From Legionella sp. (GTDB taxonomy: Bacteria; Pseudomonadota; Gammaproteobacteria; Legionellales; Legionellaceae), in NCBI GenBank assembly GCA_031291095.1, contig JARLJR010000135.1, positions 88,321 to 152,320 on the forward strand: a stretch of 64,000 nucleotides of DNA. The letters are read 5' to 3'. This document shows positions 26,614 through 36,581 of the stretch, piece by piece. The notes beneath the pieces were generated by a model, which saw only the letters and a list, made by a program, of their open reading frames with translations, was not told the DNA's origin and made no database searches. Within the stretch, counting starts at the first letter, position 1, and every line of letters begins with the position of its first letter. Made by a program: the position numbers and the translations under genes.

Positions 26614-27396
26614 ATGAATAAAAACGATTTTCGCTATTTTCGTCAGGGTAAACAAGTATATGACTTAAAAGAAGAAGATTTTTCTCTTATTAAGCCAGTT
26701 TATAATCAGAGTAGCAAAAATGAACGAGCACTTCTGCTCTTGCATGGATTTTCATCCACCCCAGCAGTATATCGGCTTCTCATCCCCCAATTAAAAAATT
26801 ATGATGCGGTTATGTGCCCAGTCCTTCCTGGCCATGGAAAAAGTATTGATGCATTATCCAAAATAACTTCTGCTGATTGGATTGCTGAAGCAACTAGTGC
26901 CTGTGAAGAATTATTTAAGACCTACAAAAAAGTTGATGTCATGGGATTCTCACTCGGTGGTTTACTTGCATGCAAGCTAAGTGAACGATTTGCGTTTAAT
27001 CATATGTTCCTTTTGGCCCCAGCCTTAAAACTTAAGATGAATGTAACTTCTACTTTAAAATTAGCTAGTTTCTTACAAGGTTTAGGCTTTAAAGAATTAC
27101 GGGGTGCTGCAGGTAATTTACTTAGCAATGCCCAGGCAGAAATCTCTTATAAACGTTTGCCACTTACTGCCATTGAAGAAATGTTTAATTTGGTTTTGCA
27201 ACATCAATGGACTCCACCTAATGCTCCTGTTGATCTTTTTCTAGGTACTCATGATGCAGTGGTGCCTTCAGATGCCGTGGAACGTTTATTTCATGATTTG
27301 CCGAATGTATCCATACACTGGCTGGCAAATTCAGCGCACGTATTACCCTTGGATAATGATCTTGGCCAGATCGTTGCTTGTGTTAATGAGAAATGA
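26614..27396 (+). CDS. Alpha/beta hydrolase, carboxylesterase/monoacylglycerol lipase-like
   Basis: A 260-residue cytosolic hydrolase. ALLLLHGFSSTPAVYR is the oxyanion-hole segment, the nucleophile elbow is GFSLGG, the acid is expected in LFLGTHDAVVP and the His in ANSAHVLPLD. The proportions match the EstA/YvaK carboxylesterase group that cleaves short acyl esters and monoglycerides. It is monocistronic. Substrate unknown. Confidence 0.85.
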   Translation: MNKNDFRYFRQGKQVYDLKEEDFSLIKPVYNQSSKNERALLLLHGFSSTPAVYRLLIPQLKNYDAVMCPVLPGHGKSIDALSKITSADWIAEATSACEELFKTYKKVDVMGFSLGGLLACKLSERFAFNHMFLLAPALKLKMNVTSTLKLASFLQGLGFKELRGAAGNLLSNAQAEISYKRLPLTAIEEMFNLVLQHQWTPPNAPVDLFLGTHDAVVPSDAVERLFHDLPNVSIHWLANSAHVLPLDNDLGQIVACVNEK

Positions 27397-27444
27397 CCAT
27401 CCTTATTGCAAACGAAGTAATAGTGGCAGGCTCCTTAAAAGCTG

Positions 27445-27480
27445 CGTCATCCTGAGGGTTTACGAAAAGATCCCCTGAGT
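27445..27480 (+). repeat. Dispersed intergenic repeat, family A (copy 3)
   Basis: Reads CGTCATCCTGAGGGTTTACGAAAAGATCCCCTGAG; same family as 985-1033 and 13346-13383. It sits just 40 bp from a family-B copy, both within the gap after the hydrolase gene. Confidence 0.55.
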
Positions 27481-27521
27481 GTGACATTGCGCTCATTTTA
27501 ACACTGATACCCCATTCAGAA

Positions 27522-27549
27522 GATCCCTCACGTTGTTCGGGATGACGTA
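27522..27549 (-). repeat. Dispersed palindromic repeat, family B (copy 2)
   Basis: On the minus strand: ACGTCATCCCGAACAACG then TGAGGGATC. Same family as 11126-11157; one inverted end has decayed. Confidence 0.55.
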
Positions 27550-27572
27550 ATAATATTCCTCAACTTATTCAC

Positions 27573-28538
27573 CTAGGGGAATTGTTTGTTATAACGATCA
27601 AAGTCGCGTAAATCCACACGATCCCATTCGCGCATATCTAAGACAGAACCATCGTAGGCCATAAAGTCTGCACGTGTATTAGGCAGATTATAGTAAAAAA
27701 TATCACTGGCATCGGTTGCTAAAGTACTTTGGTGATTCACTGAAGAAATTTCCGCAATTGAATGGCCATGAGTTCTTATAAAGCTACGCTGCGCACGTAA
27801 ATAACGCCCTTTAAAGTGTGCACGTCCCCATAACTCCACATCCAAACGATTCGCAGTACCTGCTAATTGGATACGCGCTCTGTCTTTAGCACGGATGGTT
27901 AAACTATCACTCTTAAGCCAGTACATGCTAAACCAAGCATCGCTTTTCATGTTTAAAGTAGTAATATTGGCTACCCCCGATAATTGAACTTTGGGTGCGC
28001 CTTGTAGGAACGTAATTTTTACATCTGAACTATTAACACCACTGATCTCGGTAAAACCATTACCAGCAACCACGAGCTGATGTAAACCTATAGAACCACC
28101 TAATCTCGTGGTTCCAGTATTCGCAATAAAGAGGTCCAAAGAGCCCGTGCGTAGTTGGCTACCATTAATTGTTCCCTCTCCTTTAAAGCTAAAACGAGCT
28201 AAATACGGCCCTTGAATGTCAGCATGCACAGCCCCATGATGTGGAAATCCTTTGCCTAATACTACGTGAAGCGTATTGAATGATACGAACACCTTTACTT
28301 GCTCTAAATCACGAGGATCCCCTCTTAAGACAACTTGAGGTTTACGATAGCCAGTATGCAACGTTATATTGATTTGCCCTTGAGCCTCAACCTGAGAAAA
28401 ACCAGATACCGGCTTATATTGGGTTGTACTCTTATAAATTGTCGGCTGAACAACCACCGGGGTTCTTTTAATGCCATGATGGGCACAAGATGCCAATAAA
28501 AAAGTCATTAAAATCAATGAACCATACCGCTTCAACAT
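27573..28538 (-). CDS. GIN-domain (DUF2807) lipoprotein
   Basis: The third in-frame ATG (28538) is chosen because AGGA lies nine bases upstream of it and abuts the first ATG at 28547. The 321-residue protein starts with a lipoprotein signal (LILMTFLLASC, lipobox LASC). The mature part has the repetitive short-beta-strand pattern of the DUF2807 'auto-transporter adhesin head GIN' fold: QGQINITLHTGYRKPQVVLRGD, SFKGEGTINGSQL, ISGVNSSDVKI, IQLAGTANRLDVELWGRA. It should be membrane-anchored in the periplasm or outer membrane. Function of such proteins is unclear. Confidence 0.8.
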   Translation of the reverse strand: MLKRYGSLILMTFLLASCAHHGIKRTPVVVQPTIYKSTTQYKPVSGFSQVEAQGQINITLHTGYRKPQVVLRGDPRDLEQVKVFVSFNTLHVVLGKGFPHHGAVHADIQGPYLARFSFKGEGTINGSQLRTGSLDLFIANTGTTRLGGSIGLHQLVVAGNGFTEISGVNSSDVKITFLQGAPKVQLSGVANITTLNMKSDAWFSMYWLKSDSLTIRAKDRARIQLAGTANRLDVELWGRAHFKGRYLRAQRSFIRTHGHSIAEISSVNHQSTLATDASDIFYYNLPNTRADFMAYDGSVLDMREWDRVDLRDFDRYNKQFP

Positions 28539-28707
28539 AATCATCATTCCTGGATTTATAATCCCTCTACATTAGAGGAAGTTCTCTTAATGTGCAAGGC
28601 GGTAAATTCGCTTAAGTCCAGAATTTTGCTACTGTTTTTCTTGCGACAGATATTAATATAGGCCATGTTATCCGTCATACCGCGCGGAATGACGGGTGCA
28701 TTCCTTG

Positions 28708-29490
28708 CTAACCTAGATTAACTCTTTTTTCCCCGGTCAAAGACAGAATAGTGCCTTTGGTGAAATCAGAAATTTTTACGTTTGCAGGGCAAGAATCATG
28801 GTAATGATAGTTAGGTGCCTTATCAATTAAGGACTCTAAAGGCTCATCTAAAGGAATCAGCGCCGGAAGTTCAATATAAATATCGACCAATATGCCTCGC
28901 TTACATCCTAAATAGGCTTTACCTGCGTTTTTACTTCCCAAAGTTTCATCAAGTCTTTTGCGTAATGACAGTCGACTTACGGTTTTACCAGAGTTTTCGG
29001 TTATATAACTTCCAAAAGCAGATTGATCCATCTCCGTAGCCAATCGCATAGCTAGGGCAAAATATTGATCAACGGTTAAAGCCTGGCAGCTTCCATGTTT
29101 GTTCCATTCATGGCGCTCCAAACAGCTGCCATATTTATAACTAGGCATCAGTGTTTGTAAGTTTTCAGCTACGTCAGTAGATAAATCAAGTGGCGCATAA
29201 TCACAATGATTGTTGTGTTGAGAAACGCCACAAAAACCATAACTTTGCCCGCAAGCATTCTGATTAGGCCATAAGCCGTGTAAGGTGAGATGACGTGCTT
29301 GATAAGAATCTTTAGATAAATAGGTACATTCTGGCTTACCAGCCTCATAGCCATAGGTTTGACAAAAACCAGGTTGGGAACTAAGTGCTAAAACATTGGA
29401 ATCAGAAAGCCCTGCATTCATGTCGCAACCGCCTGAGGCATTCACGCTCAATGAAACAAAAAACAAGCAGAAAAGGCTAGATTTTATCAT
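28708..29490 (-). CDS. Secreted RNase T2 family ribonuclease
   Basis: A 260-residue exported protein with a signal peptide (SSLFCLFFVSLSVNA). Both catalytic blocks of the T2 family are present: CAS I as LTLHGLWPNQ and CAS II as RHEWNKHGSC, each with its active-site His. There are many Cys, consistent with disulphides. T2 enzymes cut single-stranded RNA to 3'-phosphates via cyclic intermediates. In Legionella a secreted T2 RNase (SrnA) has been described as a type II-secretion substrate; this may be its orthologue or a paralogue, which I cannot decide. Confidence 0.88.
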   Translation of the reverse strand: MIKSSLFCLFFVSLSVNASGGCDMNAGLSDSNVLALSSQPGFCQTYGYEAGKPECTYLSKDSYQARHLTLHGLWPNQNACGQSYGFCGVSQHNNHCDYAPLDLSTDVAENLQTLMPSYKYGSCLERHEWNKHGSCQALTVDQYFALAMRLATEMDQSAFGSYITENSGKTVSRLSLRKRLDETLGSKNAGKAYLGCKRGILVDIYIELPALIPLDEPLESLIDKAPNYHYHDSCPANVKISDFTKGTILSLTGEKRVNLG

Positions 29491-29632
29491 TGCTTACCCT
29501 CCGAAAGAGCTTGATGCAACAATTATACATAAGACTTTTCTGAAATCCAGCCTTTATGGATTCAAACTAACATTATGATTTTTAATGATAAACTTTTGAG
29601 CGCGTGGTGTGAAATATTGGCAAGCAAGAAAA

Positions 29633-29660
29633 CATCATCCCGCACGTAGTGAGGGATGAC
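29633..29660 (+). repeat. Dispersed palindromic repeat, family B (copy 3)
   Basis: CATCATCCCGCACGTAGTG then AGGGATGAC, related to 11126-11157. It occupies the 230-bp gap between the 618-aa orphan and the RNase T2 gene. Confidence 0.5.
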
Positions 29661-29723
29661 TAACGGTAGGGATGAGGGGGTTTCCCTTCGCCTGGCAATT
29701 ATACGCAACATCCAGGCATTAGC

Positions 29724-31580
29724 TCAGAGCACAGGACGAATCTCCCCATCAAGAAAAGAATCATCAGCGGTTAACGATTGAGTCCCGTGTGTTAGAACAC
29801 CCCCTTTACTTTTAAAGAATGCATGATAATCCTTAGATGACTTATCTTCCTGAAGTAGCTCACAGAACTCATCATATTCTTTTAAATCAAAAGGTTTTAC
29901 CTCGAGCATTTTCTCATCAGGGGTAAAGGAGGCACTAATTAACAAATTAGAAGCCATCGCTAAAGCGAGTCCTCCCGCAAGAGCCCCTAAGCCAATACCC
30001 AACGGCATAAAGACCAAACAAGAAAAAATTGCTGCGGGTATAAATGCTTCCAACATGATGGAGCGGATTAAATGTGCTATCTGCAAACTAACCGTTTGTT
30101 GTTGGTGTTCTGTTTTTGCATCCAGTCGTTTTATTTCCAAAAATAGTAACTTCTTTGCATCATCAGGCAATTGTGCTTTTTTAAGAAATACCTGCTTCTT
30201 CAATAAGTTTACCTGCGCCATAAAATCGTCTTCATTATCTTTTAATGCCGATTTAGTCTTATGGATTTCGATACCACTCTGAACGGCATTATTAATAACG
30301 GTCATGGCAAAACAAACCACCGCACCAACCACGCCAAGCGTAGAAGCCAATCCAGCCGCAATAGGAACAAAAGGCATCGCCATCACCACAAAAGCAGCCA
30401 TTAAGCCTGCAGCATAGGCAATATTGGTGTATAAACCTATTTTTTGCAGCGTCCAATTGGTGATGCACTGTTTTTTATCACGCTCTAAAGCATTTTTTTG
30501 CATTTCCAGTTGTAATTTTTTGGCTTTACTTTCTTCATCGTCACTGGTTAATTTATTTATTTCAGCATTTAATTGCTGGATATCATGATCATATTGTTGG
30601 ATTTGTGCATTATGCAGCGCTTGTTGCTCTGAAAAATCCCAAAGTGCTACGCTCGTATCGAATAATAACAAAGCAACGGTTAGAGCATCTCCCGCAGTTC
30701 CCAATATGCCTTTGCCAGTCAACCAAAAAAAGCACAGTAAATTCGCGGTTGCCCAAAGAGAATCATTCAACAAAGTAAATTTGCGTTGCGTCCATTGGGT
30801 ACTAAAACGGTTAAACCAACCCTCATCAATTTCGTCCTGGCTCATCCAAGGATGCTGCACCGTATGTTTAAGCAATAAAAAGAAATTCATTGAGAAACGG
30901 AAGTAATATAAGCCCCAACTTAAACAACCGGTATAAGGATCTGGGGTTTTAACTACATTTCCAGCTTGTTCAGCATTATAAAAGCCCTCAGGCACCAAGC
31001 TCAACATGGTTTTTAAAAAGGAAGAGCCCCATACCCAATACAAACGCTTGCCGTTTAAAGCACCGACATATTCTCTGATGGTTTTACATTTTCCAGAATC
31101 GGCTAATTGCTGAGCAAACTCTTTACCCAAAGCAATGCCCAAGTATTGCACAGGCTTGCCATCAGTAAAATAAGCTTGTTCAGGTGCTTTATCAATGCGC
31201 TCTTGCCAGACGGGATTAAGCTTATCCAACATCTTTTCACATTGTTTGATCTTATCGTTATAATCAGCTTTATTCTCGGTTTTTTGATGCTGTAACTCAT
31301 ACTCTCTTTGTACGAGTAGCAGTAAATAAGCAATTTGCAAATCATGGGTTCGTTGAGCTTTTTGTTCGGGACTCATATACGAAATCAAAATTTCGTCCGT
31401 ATCCGCTAAAATACCAGCATAAAAATTTAAGGGTGTAAGAAAGCCACCATCGACCGCATAGAGATTCTTTTTCAGTAATTCCGCTTTGTGACGTTTCAGC
31501 AGTTCTTCATGGCGTAACTTAGTCTTCGCATTAAGCGAATCGATAAGATAGGATTGAAGAATTCCGCTGCTTGTTGTCAT
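29724..31580 (-). CDS. Orphan 618-aa membrane and coiled-coil protein
   Basis: Not recognised. Residues 1-210 are hydrophilic and helical. Hydrophobic segments lie near 219-237, 275-313, 382-404, 406-428 and 508-546, alternating with two coiled coils (about 320-375 and 445-500). The last 65 residues are hydrophilic with an acidic patch (EYDEFCELLQEDKSS). There is no signal peptide. A good ribosome site (AGAGGTGAC) precedes the ATG. Alternating hairpin-type membrane segments and coiled coils without an export signal are common in Legionella type IV effectors that integrate into host membranes, so it is a candidate; an ordinary inner-membrane protein remains possible. Confidence 0.78.
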   Translation of the reverse strand: MTTSSGILQSYLIDSLNAKTKLRHEELLKRHKAELLKKNLYAVDGGFLTPLNFYAGILADTDEILISYMSPEQKAQRTHDLQIAYLLLLVQREYELQHQKTENKADYNDKIKQCEKMLDKLNPVWQERIDKAPEQAYFTDGKPVQYLGIALGKEFAQQLADSGKCKTIREYVGALNGKRLYWVWGSSFLKTMLSLVPEGFYNAEQAGNVVKTPDPYTGCLSWGLYYFRFSMNFFLLLKHTVQHPWMSQDEIDEGWFNRFSTQWTQRKFTLLNDSLWATANLLCFFWLTGKGILGTAGDALTVALLLFDTSVALWDFSEQQALHNAQIQQYDHDIQQLNAEINKLTSDDEESKAKKLQLEMQKNALERDKKQCITNWTLQKIGLYTNIAYAAGLMAAFVVMAMPFVPIAAGLASTLGVVGAVVCFAMTVINNAVQSGIEIHKTKSALKDNEDDFMAQVNLLKKQVFLKKAQLPDDAKKLLFLEIKRLDAKTEHQQQTVSLQIAHLIRSIMLEAFIPAAIFSCLVFMPLGIGLGALAGGLALAMASNLLISASFTPDEKMLEVKPFDLKEYDEFCELLQEDKSSKDYHAFFKSKGGVLTHGTQSLTADDSFLDGEIRPVL

Positions 31581-31844
31581 AATGTCACCTCTAGAGTTGA
31601 GTAATTACTGGCGACTCATTCTTTCTTTTAATAATAGTAGTAGTAAAAAAAATAAGTATGCTCTTTTTTATAACATAGCAATCATTTTACTAACAAGCGA
31701 ATCCTGCATCGATTTACACATTTGATACTAAAATTTGCGATATCTTTCATAGATTAGGGATAAAACCGTCGAGCGCTTCAGAAAAGTCAACCACTTTTTG
31801 CGAACTATGATAAAATTATCGGCACTTACCCAATCTGTTCGAGA

Positions 31845-32525
31845 ATGCATATTATGAAAAAAGCGGTTGTACTGTTATCAGGCGGCTTGGATTCAACAAC
31901 CTGCCTAGCCCTAGCAAATTCCCAAGGTTTTGAATGTCATGCGATGAGTTTTTCCTATGGACAAAGACATACTGCTGAACTGCTGGCTGCAGCGCGTATC
32001 GCACAACATTATCAAGTGGCAAGCCATAAAATTGTTAACTTGGATACGGAATTATTTCGTAACTCCGCCTTAACCGATTCTTCACTCGATGTTCCCGACT
32101 TTCAAGACAGCTCGGAAATTCCGGTGACCTACGTTCCAGCACGCAATACTATTTTCTTGGCAATGGCTTTAGGCTTTGCTGAATCAATTGGCGCCCGAGA
32201 TATTTACATTGGCGCAAGCTCCATAGACTATTCTCATTATCCCGATTGCCGCCCTGAATTTATCGCCGCTTTTCAAACTTTAGCTAATTTAGCAACGAAG
32301 GCAGGGGTAAGCGGTGACCCATTTACAATCCACGCCCCCTTACAACATTTAAGTAAAATTAAAACCATTGAATTAGGTTTAGGCTTAGGGGTGGATTACA
32401 GCTTGACGGTTTCCTGTTATCAAGCAGATGATGCCGGCAAAGCCTGTGGCAATTGCGATAGTTGCACCTTTAGAAAACGCGGTTTTGCTGGCGCCTGTGT
32501 CAGTGACCCGACACAGTATCAATAA
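31845..32525 (+). CDS. queC: 7-cyano-7-deazaguanine synthase QueC
   Basis: A 226-residue QueC that converts 7-carboxy-7-deazaguanine to preQ0 in queuosine synthesis. PP-loop motif [14 protein letters not shown], family segments [17 protein letters not shown] and the C-terminal zinc site [25 protein letters not shown]. Met at 31854 is an alternative start giving the common [12 protein letters not shown]-terminus. No preQ1 riboswitch-like element was noticed upstream. Confidence 0.94.
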   Translation: MHIMKKAVVLLSGGLDSTTCLALANSQGFECHAMSFSYGQRHTAELLAAARIAQHYQVASHKIVNLDTELFRNSALTDSSLDVPDFQDSSEIPVTYVPARNTIFLAMALGFAESIGARDIYIGASSIDYSHYPDCRPEFIAAFQTLANLATKAGVSGDPFTIHAPLQHLSKIKTIELGLGLGVDYSLTVSCYQADDAGKACGNCDSCTFRKRGFAGACVSDPTQYQ

Positions 32526-32678
32526 CCTTTAGTCGCATTCGCATGACACAGGCTAATGCGAGCGATGTCTGGCGCTGAATTTACACTTTTGTTACAACAA
32601 ATTGAACATTTTTGATTCACGACATTACGAATCATTGTTATGATTTGTGGTGATGTATAACTATCATGGAGTGAATAT

Positions 32679-33389
32679 ATGGGACGTTTAAGAGACTTTG
32701 CCGTTGGCGCGGTAGAACTTCCAGGAACTATATTATTTGGTATCGCTAAGTTAGTTTTTGGCGCTACTGAAAAATATAAAGACGGTAAAGTTAAAAAAGA
32801 CAAAGAAGGGAAGCCAATCGTATTTGCTGGGCTTTTAGGCTTAGTTTTAGAAGGTATCGGGGCATTGGGCAGAGGAATCTCTAGCATTGTTAACAATAAT
32901 AAAGCAGCTATATCTACTGCTTTTTGGGCATCGTTAGCTATTGGTGGTGCCGTTGGTTTAACCCTGTACTTATGGCCAGCAGCTTTAACATTCGTAGCTG
33001 ATTATGCCATTTATGGCTATTCCATCGCAGGCATAGTGGGTGCCGATCCACTACTGCAAATGGGCTTTGCGGCAACTCTGGCTTTTGCAGCGACCACCTT
33101 AACGACTTACGCTGTAGCATTCGTGGCTAATTCGATTTCTATGATTAAAAGTGCCTGTAATCCGCAACCTGAAGTGCCAGAAGAAAACCCTCAAGCAGAA
33201 CACCAAAACACTCTAGTAGATAGTCCTAGAAGGTTAATGACTGGTTTAAGTGCCCAGCCACCTGTAACCAAGAAAGACACGACCCTAGAACCTGTACATA
33301 CTAGTTCGCTGCATAAAAACGCAAAAGAAGAGGCAGAAAGTGTACCTGATATCATTTTAGATAATCAGAGCACGCTTCAAGGTGTTTAA
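32679..33389 (+). CDS. Orphan 236-aa membrane protein with hydrophilic tail
   Basis: Not recognised. The first 75 residues are amphipathic with a Lys-rich loop (EKYKDGKVKKDKEGKP). Three hydrophobic segments follow (about 78-97, 99-118 and 122-150). The final 85 residues are a hydrophilic Pro/Glu/Ser-rich tail ending in DIILDNQSTLQGV. No signal sequence. TGGAGTGAATAT precedes the ATG. The layout, membrane centre plus polar C-terminus, resembles Legionella orphan proteins tested as effectors; no function is proposed. Confidence 0.75.
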   Translation: MGRLRDFAVGAVELPGTILFGIAKLVFGATEKYKDGKVKKDKEGKPIVFAGLLGLVLEGIGALGRGISSIVNNNKAAISTAFWASLAIGGAVGLTLYLWPAALTFVADYAIYGYSIAGIVGADPLLQMGFAATLAFAATTLTTYAVAFVANSISMIKSACNPQPEVPEENPQAEHQNTLVDSPRRLMTGLSAQPPVTKKDTTLEPVHTSSLHKNAKEEAESVPDIILDNQSTLQGV

Positions 33390-33413
33390 GAGGCACAACA
33401 AAATTATCACCTT

Positions 33414-33439
33414 AAAACGCGGCTCTAGCCGCGTTTTTT
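33414..33439 (+). terminator. Intrinsic terminator after the 236-aa orphan
   Basis: ACGCGGC and GCCGCGT with a four-base loop, followed by six T and preceded by four A, beginning about 25 bp past the stop. This is a textbook intrinsic terminator and argues that metG starts from its own promoter just beyond. Confidence 0.85.
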
Positions 33440-33481
33440 ATGCTCATCCAGTTTCCTGCAGCATTTAATCCCTATTTGCGT

Positions 33482-33487
33482 TATAAT
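33482..33487 (+). promoter_or_regulatory. Putative -10 element for metG
   Basis: A perfect TATAAT sits 57 bp before the chosen metG ATG; the -35 region is not consensus. With the terminator just upstream, transcription would begin near 33494, so the ATG at 33440 cannot be the start of metG. Confidence 0.45.
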
Positions 33488-33538
33488 CGGGCGCTTTTAT
33501 ACCTAGGACATACTATGGGTGATGAGGAGTCATTGAAC

Positions 33539-35209
33539 ATGTCAATAAACCATACAGAACGTAAAATGTTAGTCACTAGTGCCCTTCCTTATGCGAATGG
33601 ACATCTGCATTTAGGGCATTTGGTAGAACATATTCAAACCGATGTCTGGGTGCGTACGCACAAAATGTTAGGTATCCAATGCATTAGTGTCTGCGGAGAC
33701 GATGCACATGGCACTCCCATCATGTTAAAAGCGGAGCAAATGGGCATTACTCCTGAAGCCTTAACCGCAGAAATCAAATTAAGCCACGAGCATGACTTTA
33801 AGCTTTTTGCCATCGACTACGACTGCTACCATACGACCCATTCCCCTGAAAATCAGGAGTTAGCCTCGGCTATTTATGAAAAGCTGCAGGCAAGTGGCTG
33901 CATCGTAAAAAAAACCATTCGCCAGGCCTTTGATCCACTGAAACAGATGTTCCTGCCGGACCGCTATGTGAAAGGGACCTGTCCCAAATGTGGTGCCAAA
34001 GATCAGTATGGTGATAATTGTGAAGTATGTGGCTCCACCTATTCGCCAACTGATCTTATTGATGCGGTATCGGCAATCTCTGGTGCAAAACCCATCGAAA
34101 AAGATTCAGAACATTATTTCTTTGACTTACCTCGTTTTGAAAACTTGTTAAAAGAGTGGACTCGCAATGGGCACCTGCAAACTGAGGTAGCGAATAAGCT
34201 TGATGAGTGGTTTGCTGCAGGCCTAAAACAATGGGATATTTCTCGGGATGCTCCATATTTTGGCTTCCCAATTCCTGGAACCACCGATAAGTATTTTTAT
34301 GTTTGGCTGGATGCTCCTATAGGCTATATGGCCAGTTTCAAAAAATACTGCGATGAGCAAGGCGCATCCTTTGCCGAATTCTGGGATAAAGATTCTAAAA
34401 CCGAATTATATCATTTCGTCGGCAAGGATATTGTTTATTTCCATGCCCTATTCTGGCCTGCAATGCTTGCTGCTAGCGATCATCGTCTGCCTACTGCAGT
34501 ATATACCCATGGCTTTTTAACGGTTGATGGGCAAAAGATGTCTAAATCTCGAGGAACCTTCCTTGAGGCACGCACCTATCTGGATCATCTACACCCTGAA
34601 TATTTACGTTACTATTTTGCGGCAAAACTCAATGGTCGCGTTGACGATTTGGATTTGAATTTTGAAGATTTCACCAATCGCATCAATGCCGATTTAGTTG
34701 GTAAAGTAGTAAATATCGCCAGCCGTTGTGCCGGTTTTATTAATAAGCGCTTTGAAAACCGTTTAAGCAATACCCTAAGTGAGCCGCAATTGTATGCGGA
34801 ATTATTGGAAATACGCTCAGCAATTATTGATGCCTATGTAAGTCGTGATTATGCACGCGCCATTCGTCTCATTATGGATTGCGCAGATAAAGTAAACCAA
34901 TACATTGATACTCATAAGCCCTGGGTACTGGCTAAAGAAGAAGGACGTTTGGCGGAAGTTCAAGATATTTGCACGATGGGTATTAATTTATTCCGCGTGC
35001 TAATGACTTATTTGAAACCCGTATTACCGATGATGGCACAGGCTGCAGAACAATTTTTAAATTGTGAGCCCTTAACGTGGGCAGCAATTGATGCACCCTT
35101 GTTAAACCATCAGCTTAATCCATTCCAACCCTTAATAACTCGTGTTGAAAAAGAAAAAATAGACGCCATGCTCGAGCAATCTAAACAGGTGACTAATGCC
35201 CTCAGTTAA
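33539..35209 (+). CDS. metG: Methionyl-tRNA synthetase
   Basis: The ATG at 33539 is chosen: GAGGAG lies nine bases before it, the terminator and -10 box exclude 33440, and homology begins a few residues later at [20 protein letters not shown]. The 556-residue protein has the HIGH-type motif (HLHLGHL), a zinc-knuckle ([17 protein letters not shown]) and the KMSKS loop ([10 protein letters not shown]), followed by the helical anticodon domain ([16 protein letters not shown]). It lacks the C-terminal Trbp111-like dimerisation domain of E. coli MetG, as in the short form of the family. Confidence 0.94.
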   Translation: MSINHTERKMLVTSALPYANGHLHLGHLVEHIQTDVWVRTHKMLGIQCISVCGDDAHGTPIMLKAEQMGITPEALTAEIKLSHEHDFKLFAIDYDCYHTTHSPENQELASAIYEKLQASGCIVKKTIRQAFDPLKQMFLPDRYVKGTCPKCGAKDQYGDNCEVCGSTYSPTDLIDAVSAISGAKPIEKDSEHYFFDLPRFENLLKEWTRNGHLQTEVANKLDEWFAAGLKQWDISRDAPYFGFPIPGTTDKYFYVWLDAPIGYMASFKKYCDEQGASFAEFWDKDSKTELYHFVGKDIVYFHALFWPAMLAASDHRLPTAVYTHGFLTVDGQKMSKSRGTFLEARTYLDHLHPEYLRYYFAAKLNGRVDDLDLNFEDFTNRINADLVGKVVNIASRCAGFINKRFENRLSNTLSEPQLYAELLEIRSAIIDAYVSRDYARAIRLIMDCADKVNQYIDTHKPWVLAKEEGRLAEVQDICTMGINLFRVLMTYLKPVLPMMAQAAEQFLNCEPLTWAAIDAPLLNHQLNPFQPLITRVEKEKIDAMLEQSKQVTNALS

Positions 35210-35810
35210 AGAAATCGATGCACTTTTGCCACAAACTCAATGTGGCGAGTGCAATTATTCAGGATGCTTGCCTTATGCCGAAGCCTTGGCCCAAGGCAGC
35301 GCCACGATTAATAAATGCCCTCCTGGTGGAGTGAAAACCGTTAAGGCTCTTGCTGCATTGCTGAGTCTTGATGCAGCTCCGTATCTTGATGAGGTGATAG
35401 CAAATACTCGAGCGCCATCCGTAGCGGTTATACGCGAAGCAGATTGTATTGGGTGTACCAAATGCATTAAGGCCTGTCCTGTAGATGCCATTATTGGCAG
35501 TGGTAAATTAATGCATGCCATCATTAGTCATGAGTGCACTGGCTGTGGTTTATGCGTGACACCTTGCCCAGTGGACTGCATTGAAATGGTAACGCTACCG
35601 GAGCCGGACTATGATAAAGAGTTGGCACGTCAGCGCTTTAATGACAAACAAACCCGTTTATTACGTGATGAGCATCAAAAGCAACAGGCTTATCGAGAAA
35701 AACGGCTGTTAACGAAAAACTCGGCCAATCAGTCGCAAGACATCAAAGCCAAACAAGATTATATTCAACAAGCCCTGGCTCGCGTTAAGGCAAAGAAGGC
35801 ACATGAATAA
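35196..35810 (+). CDS. RnfB-like soluble iron-sulfur protein
   Basis: A 204-residue ferredoxin-like protein. The N-terminus carries the RnfB 4Fe-4S domain ([19 protein letters not shown], then a fourth Cys in INKCPPGG) and two CxxCxxCxxxCP clusters follow ([24 protein letters not shown]). The N-terminal membrane anchor of true RnfB/RsxB is absent, and a basic helical tail (about 150-204) replaces it. No other rnf gene is present. It overlaps metG by 14 bases and nth by 8. In enterobacteria nth ends the rsx operon, so this arrangement looks like a remnant of that linkage. An electron carrier of unknown partner. Confidence 0.82.
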   Translation: MPSVKEIDALLPQTQCGECNYSGCLPYAEALAQGSATINKCPPGGVKTVKALAALLSLDAAPYLDEVIANTRAPSVAVIREADCIGCTKCIKACPVDAIIGSGKLMHAIISHECTGCGLCVTPCPVDCIEMVTLPEPDYDKELARQRFNDKQTRLLRDEHQKQQAYREKRLLTKNSANQSQDIKAKQDYIQQALARVKAKKAHE

Positions 35811-36438
35811 ACAAAAGATTCGAGAAATTTTTACCCGTTTTCGTGAACAAAATCCTCATCCGACTACGGAGTTAGTCTATCACTCGCCCTTTGAGTTATT
35901 AATTGCAGTTATTCTTTCAGCCCAAGCAACAGACGTTAGCGTCAATAAGGCTACCGCAAAATTATTTCCGGTAGCTAATACACCACGGGGCATTTTAGAT
36001 TTAGGCTTGGACCAATTAAAAGAATATGTTAAATCAATTGGCCTTTATAATAGTAAAGCGCAAAATATCATCAAGACTTGTGCCTTATTAATTCAGCATC
36101 ACCATGGAGAAGTTCCCAGGCAGCGCGAAGCACTCGAAGCCTTACCTGGTGTTGGGCGTAAAACGGCAAATGTCGTATTAAATACGGCTTTTGGCGAACC
36201 AACTATGGCCGTGGATACTCATATATTTCGGGTCGCTAACCGCACGGGCATTGCTAAAGGAAAAACCCCTTTGGCGGTGGAACACGCACTAGTAAAAAAC
36301 ATCACCCCTGAATTTTTGCAGGATGCCCATCATTGGTTAATTTTGCATGGGCGCTATGTGTGCACCGCGCGCGCGCCTAAGTGCGCTACCTGCATTATCC
36401 AAGACCTTTGTGAATTTACCGACAAAAATCTTCCATAG
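35803..36438 (+). CDS. nth: Endonuclease III (DNA glycosylase/AP lyase)
   Basis: A 211-residue Nth that removes oxidised pyrimidines. [19 protein letters not shown], the helix-hairpin-helix [15 protein letters not shown] with catalytic Lys, the catalytic Asp in [10 protein letters not shown], and the C-terminal 4Fe-4S loop ([17 protein letters not shown]) are all intact. It overlaps the RnfB-like gene by eight bases. Confidence 0.95.
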   Translation: MNKQKIREIFTRFREQNPHPTTELVYHSPFELLIAVILSAQATDVSVNKATAKLFPVANTPRGILDLGLDQLKEYVKSIGLYNSKAQNIIKTCALLIQHHHGEVPRQREALEALPGVGRKTANVVLNTAFGEPTMAVDTHIFRVANRTGIAKGKTPLAVEHALVKNITPEFLQDAHHWLILHGRYVCTARAPKCATCIIQDLCEFTDKNLP

Positions 36439-36581
36439 CGCCCAAAAACACGCCAAGTCGAAAGAATTTCGTCACTCTGGTCGTGAAATTTCTACACTAT
36501 GTAAAAATGATTGTTTAAGGGTATAGCATTCCTCAATTTTTGCCCCTAGAATGAAATTTCGATGTTTCAGGGAGAAATATT

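Noticed and set aside
31581-31844. preQ1 riboswitch before queC
   Set aside because: No compact hairpin with an A-rich tail was found near the start codon.
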